From contig JAGCZA010000079.1 of assembly GCA_017960525.1 (NCBI GenBank), forward strand, positions 1-64,000: a stretch of DNA of 64,000 nucleotides, in the 5' to 3' direction. Shown one piece after another: positions 35,094-43,679 of the stretch. The position numbers were made by a program, and so were the translations under genes. Positions within the stretch are counted from its first letter, which is position 1. Each line of letters opens with the position of its first letter. Under the pieces are notes generated by a model that saw only the letters and a list, made by a program, of their open reading frames with translations, was not told the DNA's origin and ran no database searches. Source of the DNA: Prevotella sp. GTDB lineage: Bacteria; Bacteroidota; Bacteroidia; Bacteroidales; Bacteroidaceae.

Positions 35094-35714
35094 TTATTCC
35101 ATTGGGAACAGACCGTAGAGTTTGGCGTCAATCATGTCGGTGACCTGCTTGAAGTGCTCTGGGTTTTCACCAAACTTGCACGTATCGCCGTCGATGATGA
35201 TGAGTTGGCCTTTGTAAGAGGAAATCCAGTCGTCGTAGCGGCGGCTCAGACCCTCCAGATAGTCCAGGCGCATAGTCTGCTCGTATTCGCGACCGCGCTT
35301 CTGTATCTGTGCCACCAGTGTGGGGATGGAGGCACGAATGTAAATCATCAGGTCGGGCAGTTTGACGAGCGACATCATCAGGTTGAACAGGTCCTGGTAG
35401 TTGCTGAAGTCGCGGTCGCTCATCATTCCCTGTCCGTGCAGGTTGGGCGCGAAGATACAGGCATCCTCGAAAATGGTGCGGTCCTGGATGATGGTTTCCT
35501 TGCACTTCGAGATTTCCACCACCTCCTTGAATCGCTTGTTCAGGAAATAGATCTGAAGGTTGAACGACCACCGCTTCATGTCGGCATAGAAGTCGGCCAG
35601 GTAGGGATTGTTGTCTACGGGTTCGAAGCGTGGCGTCCAGCCGTATCGGTGTGCCAGCATCCGTGTGAGGGTGGTTTTGCCACTGCCAATGTTTCCTGCT
35701 ACTGCGATGTGCAT
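35094..35714 (-). CDS. Deoxynucleoside kinase (dAK/dGK type), copy 2
   Basis: This 206-aa cytoplasmic kinase has P-loop GNIGSGKTTLTRML (residues ~7-20). ERS/DR-type motif IIQDRTIFED (~75-84) and LID-like KRGREYEQTMRLDYLEGL (~139-156) follow. It phosphorylates deoxynucleosides for salvage. It is about half identical to the neighbour at 35743-36363, which it follows by 28 nt, so the pair is a tandem duplication. In other bacteria such pairs divide purine substrates (dAdo/dCyd versus dGuo). The substrate cannot be assigned here. It is the last gene of the rmlA operon. Confidence 0.9.
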   Translation of the reverse strand: MHIAVAGNIGSGKTTLTRMLAHRYGWTPRFEPVDNNPYLADFYADMKRWSFNLQIYFLNKRFKEVVEISKCKETIIQDRTIFEDACIFAPNLHGQGMMSDRDFSNYQDLFNLMMSLVKLPDLMIYIRASIPTLVAQIQKRGREYEQTMRLDYLEGLSRRYDDWISSYKGQLIIIDGDTCKFGENPEHFKQVTDMIDAKLYGLFPME

Positions 35715-35742
35715 ATATCTTATGGGGGTAGTTAATGGTGTG

Positions 35743-36363
35743 TTAGTTGCTAAAGAGTCCGAAGAGCGTCTGGTCGATGCGGTCCACTATCTTGGCAAAG
35801 TCGCGGGGATTGTGGAGGAAGTCGAGCGGGTCTTTGTCCACCACCATGACTCGCCCCTTGTAGTCGTTGTAGATGAAGTCGTCGTAGCGGCGGTTCAGGT
35901 TCTCCAGATACTCCAGTTGTATGGTCTGCTCGTAGTCGCGCCCACGTTTCTGGATGTTGCCCACAAGGTGAGGAACGGAGGCGCGGAGGTAAATCATCAG
36001 GTCGGGCAGGCGCACAACCGACATCATCTGCTCGAACAACTCCATATAGGTGTCGTAGTCGCGGTCGGAGAGGTTGCCCATGTCCTTGTTGTTCCTCATA
36101 AAGACATAGACGCCCTCAAAGATGGTGCGGTCCTGCACCACGGTGTGTGCGGACTGGGCTATCTCCAGCAGGTCACGGAAACGCTCTTTGAGGAAATAGA
36201 CCTCCAGATTAAACGACCATCGGTGAATGTCGCGGTAATAGTCTTCCAGGTACGGATTGTCGGCAACGGCTTCGTTTCTTGCCTCCCATCCGTAGTGCTT
36301 TGCAAGCATGCGTGTGAGTGTTGACTTCCCGCTGCCTATGTTTCCTGCAATGGCTATATACAC
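35743..36363 (-). CDS. Deoxynucleoside kinase (dAK/dGK type), copy 1
   Basis: This 206-aa paralogue of the next gene has P-loop GNIGSGKSTLTRML, VVQDRTIFEGVYVF (~74-87) and KRGRDYEQTIQLEYLENL (~139-156). All residues expected for nucleotide binding and deoxynucleoside phosphorylation are present. The start codon appears to be GTG at 36363, giving the conserved IAIAGNIGSG N-terminus. It follows the HAD gene by 13 nt. Confidence 0.9.
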   Translation of the reverse strand: MYIAIAGNIGSGKSTLTRMLAKHYGWEARNEAVADNPYLEDYYRDIHRWSFNLEVYFLKERFRDLLEIAQSAHTVVQDRTIFEGVYVFMRNNKDMGNLSDRDYDTYMELFEQMMSVVRLPDLMIYLRASVPHLVGNIQKRGRDYEQTIQLEYLENLNRRYDDFIYNDYKGRVMVVDKDPLDFLHNPRDFAKIVDRIDQTLFGLFSN

Positions 36364-36376
36364 ACTTCGATTCTTT

Positions 36377-36820
36377 TTAGAATTTCCACCAGGGCTTTTT
36401 CTTGGGATGCACCTCCTCGTAGGGTGCCATTGTGGCGTTCTTGATTTCCTCGTTGACGATGTCGTCCCACTTCTTGTGGCGTGAAATCATACGGTAGATA
36501 GTTCCCCAGTCGGGCAGCCCGCCGATATTACGGTCGTCGATGAAATAGTCGATGGAGTTCAGCTTACGGGTGAAGTGCGGGTTGTTCTTCATAGTTTCCT
36601 CTGGGTAGTCGCGGTTCACAGCGTAGAATTCCACTCCGCGCTGTCGGCACCACTCCAGGGCTTCGTCGAGCAGTTTGCCCTCGCGGACCGTCCACAAGAT
36701 AAGCTTGTGGTGGTCCTTGATGAGCATCTTCAGCGTGTCGGTAGCAAATGGCCGCTCCTCTCCTATTTCAGGATATCGGTGCTCCACTATTGTGCCATCG
36801 AAGTCTACTGCTATTGTCAT
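36377..36820 (-). CDS. HAD-superfamily small hydrolase
   Basis: This 147-aa protein has the HAD motif I at its very N-terminus (IAVDFDGTIVEHRYP), motif II-like ILWTVREGKLL (~41) and motif III/IV region SIDYFIDDRNIGGLPDWGTIY (~88-108). It has no cap domain, so it belongs to the small C0-type hydrolases related to BT0820-like proteins of Bacteroides. The substrate is unknown. It overlaps the wzc-like gene by 4 nt and is in the same operon as rmlA and the deoxynucleoside kinases, so a phospho-sugar or nucleotide substrate is possible. Confidence 0.85.
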   Translation of the reverse strand: MTIAVDFDGTIVEHRYPEIGEERPFATDTLKMLIKDHHKLILWTVREGKLLDEALEWCRQRGVEFYAVNRDYPEETMKNNPHFTRKLNSIDYFIDDRNIGGLPDWGTIYRMISRHKKWDDIVNEEIKNATMAPYEEVHPKKKPWWKF

Positions 36821-39372
36821 TTCTTAATCGTGTTATCGTCCTTATTGCCGTAGTGGCTCTCGGCATAGTTGCCATACGAGCCGTAGTTTCCATAGTTGCC
36901 GTATCGTCCGTATCGTCCGTATCGTCCGTACTTGCCGTATCGTCCGTAGCCGTAGTAGTAGCCGTACTTCTTCTTCGACATATCTATGCCGTTGATGACT
37001 ATGCACATATTCGGCATCTTATTCTGGGCGTGCAGTTCGTTGATGAGGTTGAACGAATCTTTCGGCGTGTAGTCGGCACGGCATACGAAGACTGAAACGT
37101 CAGTATGTTTGCCGATGGCGAGCGTGTCGGTGACGAGACCTACAGGAGCAGTATCGAGGATGATGTAGTCGTACTGCTGGCGCAACATATCGATGATGTC
37201 CTTCAGGTTCTGACGTGCCAGCAACTCGGCGGGGTTGGGAGGCGTGGGGCCAGCCAAGAGGAGGTCAAGGTTCGTGCTGACGCCTGACGGTTTGATTTGC
37301 GACTTCAGGTCGGCCTCCGTTACCTTATCCTTTGTGAGGAGCACGGAAATACCAGCCGAGCGGTCGGTAATCTGGAACAGGCGTCCGAGGGCCGGCTTGC
37401 GGATGTCGAGACCGAGGAGGATGACCTTCTTGCCCAGGAAGGCGAAACTGGCGGCCAGGTTGGCGGCGTTGAACGTCTTACCCTCGCCCGATGTCGATGA
37501 GGTGAAGAGGATCACCTTGTCGTCCTCCTTCATCATAAACTGAATGTTCGTGCGCATCGAGCGGAATATTTCGTCAATCTGGTTATTCTTATTCTCCTTC
37601 ACCACAATGCCAGCGGCGTTCTTTGCCTCTTCGTTGGCTACGGCCACGTCGGCCACGATGGGCAGGGTGGTGAGCTTGGTCACATCTTCGTGTCCCTCAA
37701 TCTTGTAGCGGAGCAGACTAATGATGTAGGCTATGAGCAGCGGCAGGCCGAAGCCCAGCACGATGGCGGCCAGCAGGATGATGCTGTTTTTGGGACTCAC
37801 CTTTCCACCATAGACGGGGTCGTCGATGAGGCGGCCCTTGTCGGCGGTGGCGGCCAGCGAGATACTGTTCTCCTCACGCTTCTGCAGAAGCATCAGGTAG
37901 AGGCCTGACTTCACCTCCTGCTGACGTCCAATCTGGGTCAGAATACGCTCCTGTTCAGGTGTGCTGGCCACTCGGCTCTGGAACTCATTGTACTGCTTTT
38001 CCACGCCTTGGCGCGAAATGTCAGCGGTGCGGCGTGCCTGTTTGAGGGCCTCACGGATACTGCTTTCCAACTGGTCGAGCATATTGGTCTGAGCCATCAC
38101 CAGCGGCGATGTCTCTGAGGCGGCTGCCAGCAGGCGGTTGCGCTCCAGCACGGTTTTGTTGTACGATGCGATGAGCGAAGACGATGCGGCATCGCTCAGA
38201 CCCACGTTGGAGGGGATGATCTGGTAGCGGTTTGCCGGGTCGTCAATGTGCTTGCGTAGTTCGTCGAGAATCTGAAGTTGGGTGGTGGCGTTCACCAACT
38301 GGGAATAGTACTGGTTGGCCTGCGTCATCGTCTGTGTAGCATCCAGCCTGAGCTGTGTCAGGTTGTTGTTGCGCTTGTACGACTCCAGTTCGCTTTCGGT
38401 GGCTCCCAGTTCGGCGTTGATTTTCTCCAGACGTGAGTTGATGAACTCCTCGGTCTTGTAGGCAATCTCGTTCTTGTCGGCGTTGGCCTGACGGTTATAG
38501 ACGATAGCCAGCTGCTTCAGGTAGTCGTAGGCACGTTCTGCGTTGAAGTCTTTGAGGGAGAGTTCGGCGATGCTGGTGAGCTTCGACGTTGGGGCCACGG
38601 AGAGCGAGGCTGCATAGCCTGAAGCCACATATTCCGGCGACCTGAATGTTACGTAGTATGCCCAACTACGGTCTGCCTCCGGTTCCTCCTCCATATTCGA
38701 CTTGTTGCTGGTCATAATACCCTTCAGCTTGAGCCTTTCGCGTTCTGGCAGCACATTCTTAGTGAAGGTAAGCGTGCCGTAAGGTGTCTCTAAGGCTGCG
38801 GGCAGCGTGGTGAAATTGCCTGTGAATCTGCCGTTTATTTCTTCCACCTTGTAGTTTTCACCGTCCTTGGTGACCAGGATGGTGAACGACGAGCGTGTGG
38901 CATCGAGGATGTCGAGGTGCTCCTTGTCTATGTCGACGTTGATGGGCTGCGTCTTGTAGGTAAGCACCTTTTTGATACGTCCTTTCGCACGGTACTCGGT
39001 GTAGAGCTTCAGGTCCTTGACGGCCTCAATTGCAAGGAGTTTCGACTGCAGAATCTCCACCTCGTTTTCGATACCGGCCGAGTTGGTCATGAATCCGAAG
39101 TCCTGCATGTTTGCCAACATTTGGTTGGCGGAACGGCGGTTGTTCTGCTCGTCCTTGATAAGCATCTTAGCCGACACTTGATAGACTGGCGACGTGTATC
39201 TGAGGTAAAGGAGTGCACCGCAGACAAAGATGAACATTGAGAGGGCGAACCACTGCCAGTTGAGGATGAACAGGGCGAAGATGGTCTTTATGTCGAACGA
39301 CGACTCTTGCTCCTGCCTCATCTTGAGTTCGGCATTTTCAGCCTCCAGGTCAAATTTCTTGTTGTTTTCCAT
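36817..39372 (-). CDS. Wzc-type polysaccharide export tyrosine autokinase
   Basis: This 851-aa inner-membrane protein has a membrane helix at ~30-52, a Wzz periplasmic domain, a coiled coil (~290-480) and a second helix (~540-560, preceded by VSPKN). The C-terminal BY-kinase domain has Walker A SSTSGEGKTFNAANLA (~608-623), A' LLGLDIRKPALGRLF and Walker B YDYIILDTAPVG. The C-terminal tail is an extreme Tyr cluster: about 15 Tyr in the last ~50 residues, as YGR/YGN/YGK/YGS triplets encoded by 9-bp DNA repeats. Wzc proteins control chain length and export of capsular or exopolysaccharide through phosphorylation of this tail. No Wza or Wzy genes are in the window. Confidence 0.92.
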   Translation of the reverse strand: MENNKKFDLEAENAELKMRQEQESSFDIKTIFALFILNWQWFALSMFIFVCGALLYLRYTSPVYQVSAKMLIKDEQNNRRSANQMLANMQDFGFMTNSAGIENEVEILQSKLLAIEAVKDLKLYTEYRAKGRIKKVLTYKTQPINVDIDKEHLDILDATRSSFTILVTKDGENYKVEEINGRFTGNFTTLPAALETPYGTLTFTKNVLPERERLKLKGIMTSNKSNMEEEPEADRSWAYYVTFRSPEYVASGYAASLSVAPTSKLTSIAELSLKDFNAERAYDYLKQLAIVYNRQANADKNEIAYKTEEFINSRLEKINAELGATESELESYKRNNNLTQLRLDATQTMTQANQYYSQLVNATTQLQILDELRKHIDDPANRYQIIPSNVGLSDAASSSLIASYNKTVLERNRLLAAASETSPLVMAQTNMLDQLESSIREALKQARRTADISRQGVEKQYNEFQSRVASTPEQERILTQIGRQQEVKSGLYLMLLQKREENSISLAATADKGRLIDDPVYGGKVSPKNSIILLAAIVLGFGLPLLIAYIISLLRYKIEGHEDVTKLTTLPIVADVAVANEEAKNAAGIVVKENKNNQIDEIFRSMRTNIQFMMKEDDKVILFTSSTSGEGKTFNAANLAASFAFLGKKVILLGLDIRKPALGRLFQITDRSAGISVLLTKDKVTEADLKSQIKPSGVSTNLDLLLAGPTPPNPAELLARQNLKDIIDMLRQQYDYIILDTAPVGLVTDTLAIGKHTDVSVFVCRADYTPKDSFNLINELHAQNKMPNMCIVINGIDMSKKKYGYYYGYGRYGKYGRYGRYGRYGNYGNYGSYGNYAESHYGNKDDNTIKK
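36847..36972. repeat. 9-bp tandem repeats encoding the Tyr-rich tail of Wzc
   Basis: Units of the GTATCGTCC type, each coding for Y-G-R/N/K/S on the minus strand, with three perfect copies at 36901-36927 and one at 36937-36945. Perfect copies suggest recent expansion or slippage. Confidence 0.75.
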
Positions 39373-39424
39373 ATTTTTTATTTTTTGTATTTTATGTTAA
39401 AAATTGATGTATATCTTGGCAATT

Positions 39425-40303
39425 TCACTTTCCCTCCGCCAACTGCATAAGGTACTGGCCGTAGTCGTTTTTCAGCATAGGCTGGGCCAGTTTGGCCAAC
39501 TGCTCGGCGTCTATCCAGCCGCGCTTGAAGGCAATCTCCTCAAGGCAGGCCACTTTCAGGCCCTGGCGTTTCTCGATGACTTCGATGAAGGTCGAGGCCT
39601 CGGCCAGCGAGTCGTGGGTGCCAGTATCGAGCCAGGCAAAACCGCGCTGCAATGTCTGGACCTTCAGCCGCTGCTGAGCCAGATATTCCTGGTTCACGGT
39701 CGTAATCTCCAGTTCGCCGCGGGCGCTGGGCTTGATGTGCTTGGCTATCTCCACCACGCTGTTTGGGTAGAAGTAGAGGCCCACGACGGCGTAGTTCGAC
39801 TTGGGTTTGGCGGGCTTCTCCTCAATGGAGAGGCAGTTGCCCTGCGCGTCGAACTCGGCCACGCCGTAGCGCTCCGGGTCGTTCACGTAGTAGCCGAAAA
39901 CGGTGGCCTGGCCGTGCTTCTCGGCGTTTTCCACGCTCTGCTTGAGCAGTCCGCTGAAGCCTGAGCCGTAGAAAATGTTGTCGCCCAGGACGAGGCAGGC
40001 GCAGTCGTCACCGATGAATTTCTCGCCGATGATGAAGGCCTGTGCCAGACCGTCGGGCGAGGGCTGCTCGGCATACTCGAAGTGCACGCCCAACTCGCTG
40101 CCGTCGCCCAGCAGACGGCGGAATCCCGGCAGGTCAAACGGGGTTGAGATGACCAGGATATCGCGAATGCCAGCCAGCATCAGAGCCGATATGGGATAAT
40201 AAATCATCGGCTTGTCAAAAATGGGAATCAGTTGTTTGCTGATGCCTTTCGTAATAGGGTAGAGGCGTGTGCCGCTTCCACCAGCCAAAACGATACCTTT
40301 CAT
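39425..40303 (-). CDS. rmlA: Glucose-1-phosphate thymidylyltransferase
   Basis: This 292-aa cytoplasmic enzyme makes dTDP-glucose, the entry to dTDP-rhamnose and other deoxysugars for surface glycans. The nucleotide-binding [32 protein letters not shown] (two blocks, ~8-39), [13 protein letters not shown] (~106) and the sugar-binding [19 protein letters not shown] (~163) are all canonical. Length is normal. It is the first gene of a minus-strand operon with wzc and others. The rest of the rml pathway (rmlBCD) is not in this window. A 22-bp repeat array lies 78 bp upstream of its promoter box. Confidence 0.96.
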   Translation of the reverse strand: MKGIVLAGGSGTRLYPITKGISKQLIPIFDKPMIYYPISALMLAGIRDILVISTPFDLPGFRRLLGDGSELGVHFEYAEQPSPDGLAQAFIIGEKFIGDDCACLVLGDNIFYGSGFSGLLKQSVENAEKHGQATVFGYYVNDPERYGVAEFDAQGNCLSIEEKPAKPKSNYAVVGLYFYPNSVVEIAKHIKPSARGELEITTVNQEYLAQQRLKVQTLQRGFAWLDTGTHDSLAEASTFIEVIEKRQGLKVACLEEIAFKRGWIDAEQLAKLAQPMLKNDYGQYLMQLAEGK

Positions 40304-40336
40304 GAAAAAAATTTATAACGTTATAATTTGCGGGTG

Positions 40337-40344
40337 CAAAGGTA
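40337..40344 (-). promoter_or_regulatory. Promoter for rmlA operon (-7 box)
   Basis: TACCTTTG on the minus strand, followed by CACCC, with TTTGG at 40364-40368 in the -33 position. It lies 34 nt upstream of the rmlA ATG. Confidence 0.75.
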
Positions 40345-40421
40345 ATAAAATCTGAATAAACAGCCAAATCTTTTACGATTATTTTATCTTTATGTGGAAA
40401 TGCGTCAATTCGCCCTCTGAG

Positions 40422-40480
40422 TTTGGACGAACCAAAGTCATAGTTTGGACGAACCAAACTCCCAGTTTGGACGAACCAAA
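40422..40480 (+). repeat. 22-bp semi-palindromic repeat array, locus 3 (3 copies)
   Basis: TTTGGACGAACCAAA at 40422, 40444 and 40466, exactly 22 bp apart, with spacers GTCATAG and CTCCCAG. It lies in a divergent intergenic region between the promoters of rmlA and the REC-REC-PPDK_N gene; the TTCGT reading points to rmlA. Its place between two divergent promoters argues against it being a terminator of either gene. Confidence 0.88.
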
Positions 40481-40547
40481 TTTATGCGTTGTTCTAGGCA
40501 GGGTCAAAAAAAGGGGCGCGGGGTTTGGCGGTTCCGATTTATTTTCG

Positions 40548-40555
40548 TAATTTTG
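40548..40555 (+). promoter_or_regulatory. Promoter -7 box for the REC-REC-PPDK_N gene
   Basis: TAATTTTG followed by CCG, 32 nt upstream of the ATG at 40588. Any start upstream of it can be excluded. Confidence 0.65.
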
Positions 40556-40587
40556 CCGACCAAACGAGATACGCACAAACACCGATT

Positions 40588-43581
40588 ATGGAAGAAGAAG
40601 TCAAGATACCGCAGGAGTTCAACACCTTTTATTTAAAAGATGTGTCGTTTGTCAACCTGATGACGCGCCGCATCTTTAATGTGCTGATAGTGGCCAACCC
40701 CTACGACGCCTTCATGCTGGAGGACGACGGGCGCGTGGACGAGAAAATCTTCGATGAATACACCGAGTTGGGCATGCGCTACCCGCCCACCTTCACCCAG
40801 GTATCAACCACCGACGAGGCCGAGCGCGTGCTTGGCACCACCAACATCGACCTGGTCATCTGTATGCCCGGTACGGCTGACAACGATGCCTTCACCGTGG
40901 CCCGCGAGGTGAAGCAGATACGCCCCGACGTGCCCTGTGTGGTGCTCACGCCCTTTTCCCACGGCATCACCAAGCGCATGCAGGACGAGGATATGTCTAT
41001 CTTTGACTACATCTTCTGCTGGCTGGGCAACACCAACCTCATCCTGTCTATCATCAAACTGATTGAGGACAAGATGAACATTGAGCACGACATTGCCGAG
41101 GCCGGTGTGCAGATGATTCTGCTCGTCGAGGACAACATCCGCTTCTACTCCTCCGTGCTGCCCAACCTCTACAACTACATTCTGGCACAGAGCAAGCGCT
41201 TCTCGACCGAGGCCCTGAACCCCCACGCCGCCGCACAACGCAAGCGCGGACGCCCCAAGGTGGTGCTGGCCACCAACTACGAGGAGGCGATGCAAATCTA
41301 CGAGAAATACCACAATAACACGCTGGGCATCATCAGCGACACCCGCTTCCCCCTGAGCGCCCCGCAGGGCAGGCTCCGCCAGATGGAGGAGGGCGACGCC
41401 GAGGCGGGCCTGAAACTTCTGAAGGAAATCCGCCACCGCGACGAGTATGTGCCGCTCATCCTGCAGAGTTCGGAGTCGGAGAACCGCGAGAAGGCCGAGG
41501 CCGAGGGCTTCCACTTCGTCGACAAGAACTCGAAGAAGATGAACGTGGACCTGCGCCATTTGCTGGAAGAGCACATGGGCTTCGGCGACTTCATCTTCCG
41601 CGACCCCGTCACCCGCGAGGAGGTGGCCCGCGTGTCGAGCCTGAAGGAGTTGCAGGACAATATCTTTAACATCCCCCACGACTCGCTCATGCGCCACCTG
41701 CGCCGCAACCACATGAGCCGCTGGCTCACGGCGCGCGCCATTTTCCCCGTGTCGGCCTTCCTGAAACAGGTCACCTGGCACAAACTGCCCGACGTGGACG
41801 CCCATCGCAAAATCATCTTCGAGGCCATTGTACAGTACCGTCGGCTGAAGAATATCGGTATTGTGGCCGTCTTCGACCGCCTGAAGTTCGACCGCTACGC
41901 CCACTTCGCCCGCATCGGCGAGGGTTCGCTGGGCGGCAAGGGGCGCGGCCTGGCCTTCCTCGACAACATCATCAAGCGCCACCGGGAACTGAACCAATTC
42001 CCCAACGCCACCGTGCAGATTCCCAAGACCGTGGTGCTTTGTACCGACTTCTTCGACCAGTTTATGGACGACAATAACCTGTGGTCGATAGCCCTCTCCG
42101 ATGCCCCCGACGAGGTCATCCTGCAACATTTCCTCAAAGCCCAGCTGCCCGACGCGCTGATTGCCGACTTTTTTACCTTCTTCGACGCCGTGAAGAGTCC
42201 CATTGCCGTGCGCTCGTCCTCGTTGCTCGAAGACAGCCACTACCAGCCTTTCGCCGGCATTTACTCGACGTATATGATTCCCTACTTGGACGACCAGTAC
42301 GAGATGCTGCGTATGCTCGCCTGCGCCATCAAGAGCGTCTATGCCTCGGTTTACTATCGCGACTCGAAGGCCTATATGACCGCTACGCAGAACGTCATCG
42401 ACCAGGAGAAGATGGCCGTCATTTTGCAGGAAGTGGTGGGCCAGCGCTATGGCGACCTCTACTATCCCACGTTCTCTGGCGTGTTGCGCTCGCTCAACTA
42501 TTATCCCATCGGCGACGAGACCGCCGAAGAGGGCATCGCCTCGTTAGCGCTGGGCTTGGGCAAATACATTGTCGACGGCGGTCAGACCCTCCGCGTCAGC
42601 CCCTACCACCCCCATCAGGTGCTCCAGATGAGCGAAATGGAAACGGCCCTGACCGAGACGCAGACGCGCTTCTACGCCCTGGATATGAGCCACGTGGGCG
42701 ATGACTTCCAAGTGGATGACGGCTTCAACATCAAGAACTTGCGGGTGAAACAGGCCGACAAGGACGGTTCGCTCAACTATATCGCCTCAACCTACGACCC
42801 TGCCGACGGTATCATCCGCGACGGCATCTACGAGGGCGGCCGAAAAGTCATTTCCTTCAGCGGCGTGCTCCAGCACGGTGTCTTCCCCCTGCCGGAACTG
42901 CTGCAATTGTCGCAGAAGTACGGGGCAGAGGAGATGCGCCGACCGGTCGAGATAGAACTGGCCTGCAACTTGAACGGCACCAGCGGCGACCTTTATCTCC
43001 TCCAGATTCGCCCCATCGTGGACTCCAAGCAGGTGCTCGACGAGGACTTGCAGAAGATTCCCGACGACGACTGCCTGTTGCGCTCACACAACAGTCTGGG
43101 CCACGGTATCTCGGAGGATGTGGTCGATGTGGTGTACGTGAAGACCGACGACAGCTTCACCGCCGCCAACAATCCCACCATCGCCACGGAGATAGAGCAG
43201 CTGAACCGCAAGTTCCTGGCCGAGGACAAGAACTACATCCTCATCGGGCCGGGGCGCTGGGGCTCCAGCGACTACTGGCTGGGCATCCCCGTGAAGTGGC
43301 CACACATCAGTGCCGCCCGCGTCATCGTAGAAGTGGGGCTGAAGAACTACCACGTGGACCCCTCGCAGGGCACCCATTTCTTCCAGAACCTCACGTCGTT
43401 TGGCGTGGGCTACTTCACCATCAACACCTACACCGGCGACGGCGTGTTCCAGAAAGAGATACTCGACGCCATGCCCGCCGTCGAGGAGACGGCACACGTG
43501 CGCCACGTGCGCTTCGACCATCCCCTGAAAGTGATGATGGACGGCAAGAAGCAGGAAAGTGTGATTGTCTTGTCACCATAA
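40588..43581 (+). CDS. REC-REC-PPDK_N: PEP/pyruvate-binding domain fused to receiver domains
   Basis: This 997-aa cytoplasmic protein has an N-terminal degenerate receiver-like domain (~30-150, VLIVANPYDAFMLED, DLVICMPG). A second receiver follows (~155-330) with the acidic pair (ILLVEDNIRFYSS), phospho-acceptor (GIISDTRFPLS) and conserved Lys (FHFVDKNSKK). The PEP synthase/PPDK N-terminal ATP-grasp domain spans ~430-990 (GEGSLGGKGRGLAFL, SPIAVRSSSLLEDSHYQPFAGIYSTY, ELACNLNGTSGDLYLLQIRPIV). The phosphohistidine and PEP-binding catalytic domains of a full PEP synthase are absent. It is conserved in Bacteroidetes, but its reaction is not known to me. It looks like a phospho-regulated ATP-dependent enzyme or sensor. 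The ATG at 40588 follows the promoter box. Confidence 0.85.
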   Translation: MEEEVKIPQEFNTFYLKDVSFVNLMTRRIFNVLIVANPYDAFMLEDDGRVDEKIFDEYTELGMRYPPTFTQVSTTDEAERVLGTTNIDLVICMPGTADNDAFTVAREVKQIRPDVPCVVLTPFSHGITKRMQDEDMSIFDYIFCWLGNTNLILSIIKLIEDKMNIEHDIAEAGVQMILLVEDNIRFYSSVLPNLYNYILAQSKRFSTEALNPHAAAQRKRGRPKVVLATNYEEAMQIYEKYHNNTLGIISDTRFPLSAPQGRLRQMEEGDAEAGLKLLKEIRHRDEYVPLILQSSESENREKAEAEGFHFVDKNSKKMNVDLRHLLEEHMGFGDFIFRDPVTREEVARVSSLKELQDNIFNIPHDSLMRHLRRNHMSRWLTARAIFPVSAFLKQVTWHKLPDVDAHRKIIFEAIVQYRRLKNIGIVAVFDRLKFDRYAHFARIGEGSLGGKGRGLAFLDNIIKRHRELNQFPNATVQIPKTVVLCTDFFDQFMDDNNLWSIALSDAPDEVILQHFLKAQLPDALIADFFTFFDAVKSPIAVRSSSLLEDSHYQPFAGIYSTYMIPYLDDQYEMLRMLACAIKSVYASVYYRDSKAYMTATQNVIDQEKMAVILQEVVGQRYGDLYYPTFSGVLRSLNYYPIGDETAEEGIASLALGLGKYIVDGGQTLRVSPYHPHQVLQMSEMETALTETQTRFYALDMSHVGDDFQVDDGFNIKNLRVKQADKDGSLNYIASTYDPADGIIRDGIYEGGRKVISFSGVLQHGVFPLPELLQLSQKYGAEEMRRPVEIELACNLNGTSGDLYLLQIRPIVDSKQVLDEDLQKIPDDDCLLRSHNSLGHGISEDVVDVVYVKTDDSFTAANNPTIATEIEQLNRKFLAEDKNYILIGPGRWGSSDYWLGIPVKWPHISAARVIVEVGLKNYHVDPSQGTHFFQNLTSFGVGYFTINTYTGDGVFQKEILDAMPAVEETAHVRHVRFDHPLKVMMDGKKQESVIVLSP

Positions 43582-43640
43582 TCTTACAAATAGGCAACAC
43601 ATTCTGCACATTTTACAAGGGCGGAATGGGGGAAAATGAC

Positions 43641-43648
43641 TAATTTTG
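43641..43648 (+). promoter_or_regulatory. Promoter -7 box for the FadL-like gene
   Basis: TAATTTTG followed by CAAG, 31 nt upstream of the ATG at 43680. Confidence 0.68.
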
Positions 43649-43679
43649 CAAGCGATTTGCAAACATATAATTTAATTAC

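Noticed and set aside
40525-40587. Longer TTG start for the REC-REC-PPDK_N protein
   Set aside because: It would place the start upstream of the TAATTTTG promoter box at 40548-40555.
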